A model generated the notes under the pieces. It had not been told where the DNA came from. It searched no databases and saw only the letters and a list, made by a program, of their open reading frames with translations. 5,109 bases of DNA from Oscillospiraceae bacterium. GTDB lineage: Bacteria > Bacillota > Clostridia > Oscillospirales > Oscillospiraceae. The stretch is from assembly GCA_016287555.1 (NCBI GenBank), contig JAEFAK010000144.1, forward strand, positions 1 to 5,109, read 5' to 3'. The stretch's first letter is position 1, and each line of letters starts with the position of its first letter. Positions 1-5,109 of this stretch are shown one piece after another. The position numbers were made by a program, and so were the translations under genes.

Positions 1-575
1 CCCCCGCGGGGTCGGGGCTCTATATGTCCCTCCTGCTGCGTCCGACGAGCGCCCCGGAGCGCGCGGTGCAGCTGACGGCGGCGGCCGCCTCGGCGGTCTG
101 CGGCGCGCTGGAGGCCGTCTTCGGCGTTGAAACCTCGATAAAATGGGTCAACGACGTGCTCGTCGGAGGGAAAAAGGTCTGCGGCATCCTCGTCGAGTCC
201 TCGGCGGGGCCTAACGGGCTCGAATACGCCGTCGTCGGCATAGGCGTCAACCTCGCCGAGCCGGAGGGCGGCTTCCCGGAGGAGCTGCGCGGCATAGCCG
301 GCGCGGTCTCCGGCGGGGCAGAAAAGCGCGGCGAGCTCGCCTCGGAGATACTCGCGCGGCTCATGGAGCTTTACGCGGCGATAGAGCGCGGAGAGGGCGT
401 CGCGGGCTACGCCGAGCGCGTCACGCCGCCCGGAACGCGCGTGACCGTGCTCGCCCCGGACGGGGCGCGGGAGGCGACCGTCCTCGGCACGGACGAAAAC
501 TGCCGCCTGCTCGTCAGGTACGACGGCGGCGGCGAGGACGCTCTTTTCTCGGGCGAGATAAGTATAAAGGTCTGA
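1..575 (+). CDS. birA: Biotin--[acetyl-CoA-carboxylase] ligase, C-terminal part (5' end outside window)
   Basis: Biotin-protein ligase activates biotin as biotinyl-5'-AMP and attaches it to the acceptor lysine of biotin carboxyl carrier proteins in the cytoplasm. The frame is open from base 3 and already coding before the first ATG at 24, giving AGSGLYMSLLLRP, the family's conserved strand after the biotin-binding loop. The ATG at 24 is therefore internal, not the start. Further family marks are KWVNDVL (lysine codon 141-143, matching the E. coli KWPND ligand-binding lysine), GILVE, and VVGIGVNL. The last ~45 residues, from GTRVTV to LFSGEISIKV, form the small SH3-like C-terminal domain. Roughly the first 100 or more residues, including the GRGRRGR-type loop and any N-terminal helix-turn-helix, lie outside, so it cannot be said whether this is a repressor-type or a single-domain ligase. 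The stop is followed directly by a terminator, so this gene ends its transcription unit. Confidence 0.95.
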   Translation, partial: PAGSGLYMSLLLRPTSAPERAVQLTAAAASAVCGALEAVFGVETSIKWVNDVLVGGKKVCGILVESSAGPNGLEYAVVGIGVNLAEPEGGFPEELRGIAGAVSGGAEKRGELASEILARLMELYAAIERGEGVAGYAERVTPPGTRVTVLAPDGAREATVLGTDENCRLLVRYDGGGEDALFSGEISIKV

Positions 576-582
576 TAAAAAA

Positions 583-620
583 GCGCCGCAGGAGGTCCCC
601 GCGGCGCATTTTCTTTTTTT
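583..620 (+). terminator. Rho-independent terminator of birA
   Basis: A 7-bp all-GC stem pairs GCGCCGC (583-589) with GCGGCGC (601-607) across an 11-base loop. It is followed by a T-rich tract at 609-620 broken by one C. It lies 7 bases after the birA stop and upstream of the sigma gene, so it separates the two units. Confidence 0.88.
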
Positions 621-655
621 CCGACGTTTCGGCTGCTTCGATTGTATTAGTAACG

Positions 656-663
656 AAAGGAGG
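656..663 (+). promoter_or_regulatory. Ribosome binding site of the ECF sigma gene
   Basis: AAAGGAGG is a near-perfect Shine-Dalgarno sequence 9 bases before the ATG at 673, and it fixes that start. No convincing promoter was seen in the 35 bases between the birA terminator and this site. Confidence 0.85.
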
Positions 664-672
664 CAGGGCAAA

Positions 673-1173
673 ATGTCAGGCTCTTTGTTGCGTACGGACA
701 AAGAGATCGCGGAGATCTACACACGCCACGGCAAAACCGTTTATCGCGTCTGCTTTGCTTATATGAAGAATCCTGCCGATGCCGAGGACGCCGTTCAGGA
801 AACGTTCTTTCGCCTCATCAGGAGCGGCCCCGCTTTCGACAGCGAGGAACATGAAAAGGCATGGCTCATCAGGACCGCTTCAAACGTTTGCAAAAACACT
901 CTGCGGCACTGGTGGCGCAGGCGGGAGAACATAGACGACTGCCATGACCTTCCGAGCTCGGATCATCCGGAGATCGACGACGTGTTTCAGGCCGTCTTGG
1001 AGCTTCCCGCAAAGTATAAGGCTGTGATCTATCTTTATTACTATGAAGGCTATTCCGGCACAGAGATCGCCGGGATGCTGAAAAAGCCGCAGTCGACAGT
1101 CCGCAATCAACTTCATGAAGCTCGTGCCATCCTCAGAGAAAGGTTAGGTGATGATTTCAATGAAGAACGATAA
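673..1173 (+). CDS. ECF-type RNA polymerase sigma factor (sigma-70 family)
   Basis: A small alternative sigma factor that would direct RNA polymerase to a dedicated promoter set, probably in response to an envelope or extracellular signal. Its 166 residues are the normal ECF length. Sigma region 2 covers about residues 12-82, with the hallmark DAEDAVQETFFRL (37-49) for core polymerase binding and KAWLIRTASNVCKNTLR (62-78) for -10 recognition. A short acidic linker follows (85-103). Region 4 covers about 104-160, with LELPAKYKAVIYLYYYEGYS and a helix-turn-helix around 126-150 (GTEIAGMLKKPQSTVRNQL) for -35 recognition. There is no C-terminal extension. The start is fixed by AAAGGAGG 9 bases upstream. 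The next gene overlaps its 3' end, the usual arrangement for a sigma factor and its anti-sigma factor. The ECF subgroup and target genes cannot be told from the sequence. Base composition is clearly less GC-rich than birA or the downstream fusion gene. Confidence 0.95.
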   Translation: MSGSLLRTDKEIAEIYTRHGKTVYRVCFAYMKNPADAEDAVQETFFRLIRSGPAFDSEEHEKAWLIRTASNVCKNTLRHWWRRRENIDDCHDLPSSDHPEIDDVFQAVLELPAKYKAVIYLYYYEGYSGTEIAGMLKKPQSTVRNQLHEARAILRERLGDDFNEER

Positions 1174-1939
1174 CATCATTGCATCTTGGAACAAGATCGG
1201 ACCGAGCGATCCTGCAAATGAGCGTATGCTCTCTGCAATTCTGGAGCGGAAGCGTTCGGTCAAAAGCGGGAAAGATAAGATAAATATATTGTCAGGAGCC
1301 AAGAACGCGCTGATTCCCGCTGCTGCTTGCTTGGCGCTGCTTGTCGCCGTAAGCGTGATCGCGGGGACCAATGTCAACCGGGTTGATCCAAAGAGCGGCA
1401 CAGGATCAAACGACGCGGGCTACGAGGTCGATATTGACGGGACGGTGCCTTATGAGATCCCGGATGGAATGGATCCGATCACGGCGAGCCTTGCGGTATT
1501 CCCCGAAGGCGAAACCCTCATCAATGTTGCCGATGCCAAATTGAACAGTTTATCCGAGGAGGAGGCATATAGTGTTGAGGGATTAGGGCAGCATCTTCCA
1601 ACGGTCATTCCGGACGGATATCGGTTCAGGCATGCGGGCCTTTATAAAACCACGATGAAAAGCGGTGCGGCTTATTATCTGCTGAGAGTCAGTTATTCTT
1701 TTGGTGACGATGCGTCTGTTGATTCATTGGAAGATACCCCGGATACGCTGGATTACTCCATCTCTCTCCTGAATTTCAAGCCGAAAACGGAAGTAGCTGT
1801 TTACTCTTCCGAAGCGCTTCCAAACGACCTTACCGGCAAGGGTTTTCTGTATGTCGTATTCGGAGATATGTACGTTGGGTTTGACTTCGGCGATCTGACC
1901 AATGATGAGATCATGTCGGTTTTGGGCTCTATAAGCTAA
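1151..1939 (+). CDS. Probable membrane-anchored anti-sigma factor (non-zinc type)
   Basis: This is probably the negative regulator of the upstream sigma factor, holding it at the membrane until a signal arrives. It is 262 residues from ATG 1151. Residues 1-52 are a short charged cytoplasmic segment with WNKIGPSDPANERMLSAIL (13-31), a style seen in Clostridia anti-sigma proteins. Residues ~53-72 are one hydrophobic transmembrane helix (ALIPAAACLALLVAVSVIAG). Residues ~73-262 are an extracytoplasmic domain with LPTVIPDGYRFRHAGLYKT (149-167) and YYLLRVSYSF, reminiscent of DUF4367-like sensor domains. The only cysteine lies in the membrane helix, so the HxxxCxxC zinc motif of classical anti-sigma factors is absent. 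The start lies inside the sigma gene (23-base overlap), implying translational coupling. AAAGG at 1139-1143 favours ATG 1151; GTG 1148 and ATG 1160 are alternatives. The anti-sigma role is inferred from position and topology; the family name is less certain. Confidence 0.8.
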   Translation: MISMKNDNIIASWNKIGPSDPANERMLSAILERKRSVKSGKDKINILSGAKNALIPAAACLALLVAVSVIAGTNVNRVDPKSGTGSNDAGYEVDIDGTVPYEIPDGMDPITASLAVFPEGETLINVADAKLNSLSEEEAYSVEGLGQHLPTVIPDGYRFRHAGLYKTTMKSGAAYYLLRVSYSFGDDASVDSLEDTPDTLDYSISLLNFKPKTEVAVYSSEALPNDLTGKGFLYVVFGDMYVGFDFGDLTNDEIMSVLGSIS

Positions 1940-1972
1940 AAAGCAAAACATGTTGCGATGTCGTTCACGACA

Positions 1973-2010
1973 AATGCCCTGCAGGCTCGCGCTTGCAGGG
2001 CATTGTTTTA
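1973..2010 (+). terminator. Strong hairpin terminator after the sigma/anti-sigma operon
   Basis: A 14-bp stem with one G-T pair joins 1973-1986 (AATGCCCTGCAGGC) to 1991-2004 (GCTTGCAGGGCATT) around a TCGC tetraloop. On the plus strand it is followed by GTTTTA, so it serves the sigma operon, whose last stop is 33 bases upstream. The minus-strand gene ends 26 bases beyond the hairpin. Read that way the stem is followed by only TTTG, so any use for that gene would be weak. Confidence 0.8.
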
Positions 2011-2035
2011 TGCATCGTTTATCCTTCCCGCGGTC

Positions 2036-4612
2036 TTACTGCATTTTGGCCAGATAGTCGCGGATGGCGCGCATCGTCTCGTCCACCTCGGCGCGGAACG
2101 CCTCCGCCGATATGCGGCGCGCGCCCTGCCCGAGGACGATGAGCTGCTCGAGCCCGTCCGACGTCGCAACGCGGACGCGGCGGCGCTCCCCCAGCCCGTG
2201 GGCGACCTTCTCGATATACATGTCGGCCGTCTCGGCCTCGCGGGTATAGACGACGTTTATGTTGTGCACGCGCTCGACCGAGCCGCGCCCGCCGTGGACG
2301 CGGTAGGCGTCGAAGACGAGGATGAGCTCGCAGCGGCGCACGCCCTGATAATTGCACATGAGGTTTATAAGGCTGCTGCGCGCGGCCTCCATGCTCTCGG
2401 CGGCGAGGGCGCGCAGGTCGTCCCACGCGAAGATGATATTATACCCGTCGACGAGCAGATACTCGCGCAGGTCCGGCGCGGTCTTTCCGCGGCGAAAGGC
2501 CGCCTCCCCGCCCGGAGCGAGGGCGCGGCGCAGATCGTATTTGACGGGGCCGTAGGTCCGCTCGAAGATTGCGAGCAACTCCTTATCGCGCGCGAGGGAG
2601 TCGCAGTAGGCGGCGGCGCGGTCGCGCAGGAGCTCGGCGGCGGAGGGCTCAAGGGCCTTTCTGTCCTTCTCTGCGGGGATGTGCATATGCGAATAGACCG
2701 CATCCCATCTGACGACGAAGCCCGCGCCGTGGGCGCAGAAAACGGAATCGGGGGTATTCTCAAGATCCCTTTCCGGGTCGTAAGCGGCGGCGGCGATGAC
2801 CTCCTCCGCATTTTGGCAGCGGCCGTAATGCGAGACCTCCGCGAAGAAGCGGCCCCTGCCGCCGGTGTATGCCGCAAGCTCCTTCGCGTAGCCCCGAAGC
2901 TTCGCGACCGGCGCGAAGCCCGTCACGACGGCGATTTCGAAGGAAGCATCCCCGTCGCCGACGTCGAAGCTGCCGCCCATCATGCGGATGTCGCCGATCG
3001 CGCGGCCGAGCTGCTCCCGCGGGAGCTCGATGCGGTAGGAATAATAGGGCTCGAGCAGCACGCTTTTCGCCTTCATCAGGCCCTGGCGGACGGCGCGGTA
3101 GGTCGCCTGGCGGAAATCTCCGCCCTCGGTATGCGCGAGGCTCGCCCTTCCGGCAACGAGACTGATGCGCATATCGGTGATCGGCGAGCCCGTCAGAACG
3201 CCGAGATGCGTTTTTTCCGCGATATGGGTCAAAATGAGCCTCTGCCAGTTCAGATCGAGGTCGTTTTGACTGACGAGGGATTCGATCTCGATGCCCCTGC
3301 CCGGCTCGAGCGGCGAAAGCAGAAGATGCACCTCCGCGTAATGCCGCAGCGGCTCATAATGCCCGACGCCCTCGACAGGCGCTTCGATCGTTTCCTTATA
3401 GAGCACCCGCCCTTCGTCGAGGCGGACGTCGAGGCCGAAGCGCTCGGCGATCAGGCTTTTCAGTATCTCGGCCTGCATCTCGCCCATAAGGCGCGCTCGG
3501 ATCTCCCGCAGACGTCCGTCCCATTCGATGAAGAGCGAGGGGTCCTCCTCCGAAAGGCGGCGGAGCTTTCGGAAAGCGCTCTGCGGGTCGGCGCCTTCGG
3601 GCAGCGCGATGCGGCAGCTCAGCACCGGCGAGAGCAGCGCTTTTTCCTCCCGCCGCTCCGCTTCGAAGCCGAGGCCTTCGCCGGGATACGTTCCCTCGAG
3701 GCCCGTGACGGCAACGACCTCCCCCGCCGGAGCAGTTTGGAGCTGGGTGTATTTTTCGCCGGAATAAAGGCGGATCTGCGCGATCTTCTCGCTTTTTTCC
3801 GCGTCGCCGCCGTGCGCGACCGCCATTCGCGCCCCGAGACTGCCGCCCGTCACGCGAAGATGGGTCAGCCGCGTTCCCTGCGCGTCGCGGGAGATCTTGA
3901 AGACCCTCGCGCCGAATTCTTCGGGGGAAACGGGGAAAACGGGCGGGATAAGATAGGTTTCGAGCGCTTCGATGAATTCACGGACGCCCGTCAGGCGGAG
4001 AGCGGAGCCGAAGAAACAGGGGAATATCTTCCCCCCGCGGATCGCGGCGGCGATCTCGGCATCTGCAAGCGAGCCCTTCCGCGAATGGCTTTCGAAAAGC
4101 GCCTCGTCCGCAAGCGCGGCATGCTCCGCCCGCTCCTCCGCCTTCGAAAAATCGGCGCAGCGCGGCGAAAGCTCTGCTGCAAGCTCGCGCATGAGCTCCG
4201 CGGGGCTCCTTGTCATGATATCGGTTTTGTTTATGAAAACGACGGTCGGTATGCGGTATCTTCTTAAAAGCCGCCAGAGGGTCACGGTATGGGCCTGCAC
4301 GCCGTCCGCGCCGCTGATGAGCAGCACGGCGTAATCGAGGATGCGAAGGGTGCGCTCCGTTTCGGTCGAAAAATCGGCGTGGCCGGGGGTGTCGATGAGA
4401 ACGGCGTTCAGCCTGTCGGTGTTGATGACGGCCTGTTTCGAAAAGATCGTGATGCCGCGGGCGCGCTCGAGGGCATGGGTATCGAGGTGAGCGTCGCCGT
4501 GGTCGACCCTCCCCCGCGTCCGGATCTGCCCGGTGAGGTATAAAAGGCCCTCGCACAGAGTCGTTTTTCCCGCGTCCACATGTGCGAGGATCCCGATCGC
4601 GATCCTTGTCAT
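2036..4612 (-). CDS. TetM/EF-G-like translational GTPase fused to a C-terminal Rae1/YacP-type NYN ribonuclease domain
   Basis: 858 residues from ATG 4612, against about 640 for TetM. The G domain (1-~215) has all five motifs intact: G1 AHVDAGKT (10-17), G2 RGIT (52-55), G3 DTPGH (74-78), G4 NKTD (128-131), G5 GSA (202-204). Translation-factor domains II-V follow (~230-640), including EPYYSYRIELPREQLG and a SVFCAHGAGFVV segment. A ~70-residue linker leads to the NYN/PIN-like domain (718-856), which closely follows B. subtilis Rae1: LLVDGYNIIFAW, LILVFDAY, TREAETADMYIEK, VATSDGLEQ, GQGARRISAEAF. Putative metal-binding aspartates are D722, D768, D797 and D819. Rae1 cuts mRNA in the ribosomal A site, and TetM/EF-G proteins bind the ribosomal factor site using GTP. 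The fusion probably acts on the ribosome and couples factor binding to mRNA cleavage (inference). The TetM loop tip contacting the tetracycline site is not conserved, so resistance is doubtful. The gene is very GC-rich throughout, including the junction, so the fusion looks old rather than an assembly accident. Confidence 0.93.
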   Translation of the reverse strand: MTRIAIGILAHVDAGKTTLCEGLLYLTGQIRTRGRVDHGDAHLDTHALERARGITIFSKQAVINTDRLNAVLIDTPGHADFSTETERTLRILDYAVLLISGADGVQAHTVTLWRLLRRYRIPTVVFINKTDIMTRSPAELMRELAAELSPRCADFSKAEERAEHAALADEALFESHSRKGSLADAEIAAAIRGGKIFPCFFGSALRLTGVREFIEALETYLIPPVFPVSPEEFGARVFKISRDAQGTRLTHLRVTGGSLGARMAVAHGGDAEKSEKIAQIRLYSGEKYTQLQTAPAGEVVAVTGLEGTYPGEGLGFEAERREEKALLSPVLSCRIALPEGADPQSAFRKLRRLSEEDPSLFIEWDGRLREIRARLMGEMQAEILKSLIAERFGLDVRLDEGRVLYKETIEAPVEGVGHYEPLRHYAEVHLLLSPLEPGRGIEIESLVSQNDLDLNWQRLILTHIAEKTHLGVLTGSPITDMRISLVAGRASLAHTEGGDFRQATYRAVRQGLMKAKSVLLEPYYSYRIELPREQLGRAIGDIRMMGGSFDVGDGDASFEIAVVTGFAPVAKLRGYAKELAAYTGGRGRFFAEVSHYGRCQNAEEVIAAAAYDPERDLENTPDSVFCAHGAGFVVRWDAVYSHMHIPAEKDRKALEPSAAELLRDRAAAYCDSLARDKELLAIFERTYGPVKYDLRRALAPGGEAAFRRGKTAPDLREYLLVDGYNIIFAWDDLRALAAESMEAARSSLINLMCNYQGVRRCELILVFDAYRVHGGRGSVERVHNINVVYTREAETADMYIEKVAHGLGERRRVRVATSDGLEQLIVLGQGARRISAEAFRAEVDETMRAIRDYLAKMQ

Positions 4613-4617
4613 CAATA

Positions 4618-4622
4618 CTCCC
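4618..4622 (-). promoter_or_regulatory. Ribosome binding site of the GTPase-NYN gene
   Basis: GGGAG on the minus strand lies 5 bases before ATG 4612 but only 2 bases before the in-frame TTG at 4615. It therefore decides the start in favour of the ATG. Confidence 0.65.
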
Positions 4623-4641
4623 GTTATACTATTACTTTTAA

Positions 4642-4670
4642 ATCATAACAGCTTCTGTTTCAGGGTTAAA
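4642..4670 (-). promoter_or_regulatory. Candidate sigma-A-type promoter for the GTPase-NYN gene
   Basis: On the minus strand TATGAT (4642-4647) matches the -10 consensus at 5 of 6 bases. Upstream lies either TTAACC (4664-4669, 16-base spacer, 4 of 6) or TTTAAC (4665-4670, 17-base spacer, 3 of 6). Transcription would begin near 4635 and leave a leader of about 23 bases, which fits the ribosome binding site. The -35 is weak, and the region is AT-rich, so a chance match is possible. No terminator was seen between the mrr stop and the GTPase start, so readthrough from mrr is also possible. Confidence 0.4.
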
Positions 4671-5109
4671 CTAACCTATATATAGCTCTTCCTCGAAAAA
4701 ATCACTGTCTATTCTTTTTATTTCATAGAGATGCTCAACCGACACGCCAACATTATGCTTTATCATCAGCTTTGTAAGCATATTTCCGTCGACCAGTACA
4801 ACTTTTACACCCAGCAGGTTTTCTGCATATTGAGCCGCCCCCGACGAAAACTTCGCCGTTGTGATAAATAAGCCTTTCTGTGCTTGCTGTCCCTGAAGCG
4901 CGCCTACAAACTTCTGAATTTCGGGTTTGCTTACAGTCAGATCAGGCGACCACTGTTTTGCCTGAATATAAATATTGCTGAATCCGAGTTGATCTTCCTT
5001 AATGATACCATCTATCCCACCATCATTTGATTGCTGAGTAACACGACCGGCTTCATCAATTCCGTTTCCGTAACCCATGCTTAACAGGAGTTTTACTACA
5101 AGTTTTTCA
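4671..5109 (-). CDS. mrr: Mrr-type restriction endonuclease, C-terminal catalytic part (5' end outside window)
   Basis: Mrr proteins are type IV-like restriction enzymes that cut foreign or modified DNA with a PD-(D/E)xK-type nuclease domain. The visible 146 residues cover nearly all of that domain. EKLVVKLLLSMGYGN at the edge matches the family's helix before the active site; then comes NDGGIDG (aspartate codon 5010-5012) and IYIQAKQW (Gln codon 4962-4964, Lys codon 4956-4958), forming the D...QxK active site. IQKFVGALQGQQAQKGLFIT and VKVVLVDGNMLTKLMI follow, ending in YEIKRIDSDFFEEELYIG. The Met at 5076-5078 is internal: conserved family residues continue upstream of it in frame to the edge, and it has no Shine-Dalgarno sequence. 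The N-terminal winged-helix domain must lie outside. The gene is clearly more AT-rich than its neighbours, as expected for an acquired defence gene. Whether the full gene is intact cannot be judged here. Confidence 0.9.
   Translation of the reverse strand, partial: EKLVVKLLLSMGYGNGIDEAGRVTQQSNDGGIDGIIKEDQLGFSNIYIQAKQWSPDLTVSKPEIQKFVGALQGQQAQKGLFITTAKFSSGAAQYAENLLGVKVVLVDGNMLTKLMIKHNVGVSVEHLYEIKRIDSDFFEEELYIG

Noticed and set aside
621..655. Promoter for the sigma gene, such as TATTAG at 645-650
   Set aside because: The -10-like match would start transcription inside the Shine-Dalgarno sequence, and the bases 17 upstream do not resemble a -35. No ECF-type GAAC/CGTC pair is present at a proper spacing either.
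1958..4267. A 769-codon open frame on the plus strand, longer than any other plus-strand frame here
   Set aside because: It runs antisense to the GTPase-NYN gene, has no recognisable domain, and has an arginine/alanine-rich composition typical of a mirror frame in GC-rich DNA. It also begins inside the terminator region, while the opposite strand shows full family motifs throughout.
2036..4612. A genuine tetM/tetO tetracycline resistance gene
   Set aside because: The GTPase domains are similar, but the drug-site loop tip differs and the protein carries an extra ribonuclease domain, so no tet symbol was assigned.
4671..5078. Complete short mrr-like gene starting at the ATG at 5078
   Set aside because: The ATG has no ribosome binding site, and the codons upstream to the window edge encode EKLVVKLLLS, which fits the Mrr family, so the gene continues beyond the window.
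1..5109. CRISPR arrays, tRNA or rRNA genes, insertion sequences or long repeats
   Set aside because: No repeated spacer pattern, transposase reading frame, terminal inverted repeats or RNA gene signature was seen by eye; the only strong hairpins are the two terminators.

Overview
The window looks like chromosome from a GC-rich member of the Firmicutes, most likely a Clostridia/Oscillospiraceae-type gut anaerobe. This rests on the AGGAGG-type ribosome binding sites, the ECF sigma/anti-sigma pair of a kind common in Clostridia, a TetM-like translational GTPase, and a Rae1/YacP-type NYN domain. The assignment is an inference from protein style, not from a marker gene.

Layout. (1) Bases 1-575, plus strand: the C-terminal part of a biotin-protein ligase (BirA), cut by the window edge and closed by a rho-independent terminator. 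(2) Bases 656-1939, plus strand: a two-gene regulatory operon. It holds a 166-residue ECF sigma factor and an overlapping, single-pass membrane protein that is probably its anti-sigma factor. (3) Bases 1940-2035: a convergent intergenic gap with a 14-bp hairpin that ends the sigma operon. (4) Bases 2036-4612, minus strand: one very GC-rich gene of 858 codons. It fuses a complete TetM/EF-G-like ribosome-dependent GTPase to a C-terminal NYN ribonuclease domain related to B. subtilis Rae1/YacP. (5) Bases 4613-4670: a short AT-rich gap with a candidate promoter and the ribosome binding site of the fusion gene. (6) Bases 4671-5109, minus strand: the C-terminal catalytic part of an Mrr-type restriction endonuclease, much more AT-rich than its neighbours and cut by the right edge.

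The fusion gene is the most interesting object. Rae1 is known to cut mRNA in the ribosomal A site, and TetM-like GTPases bind the ribosome at the overlapping factor site, so the architecture suggests a GTPase that brings its own mRNA endonuclease to ribosomes. The TetM tip residues that reach the tetracycline site are not conserved, so a translation quality-control or stress role seems more likely than drug resistance. The sigma pair, BirA and Mrr have no evident functional link to it; the three transcription units look independent.
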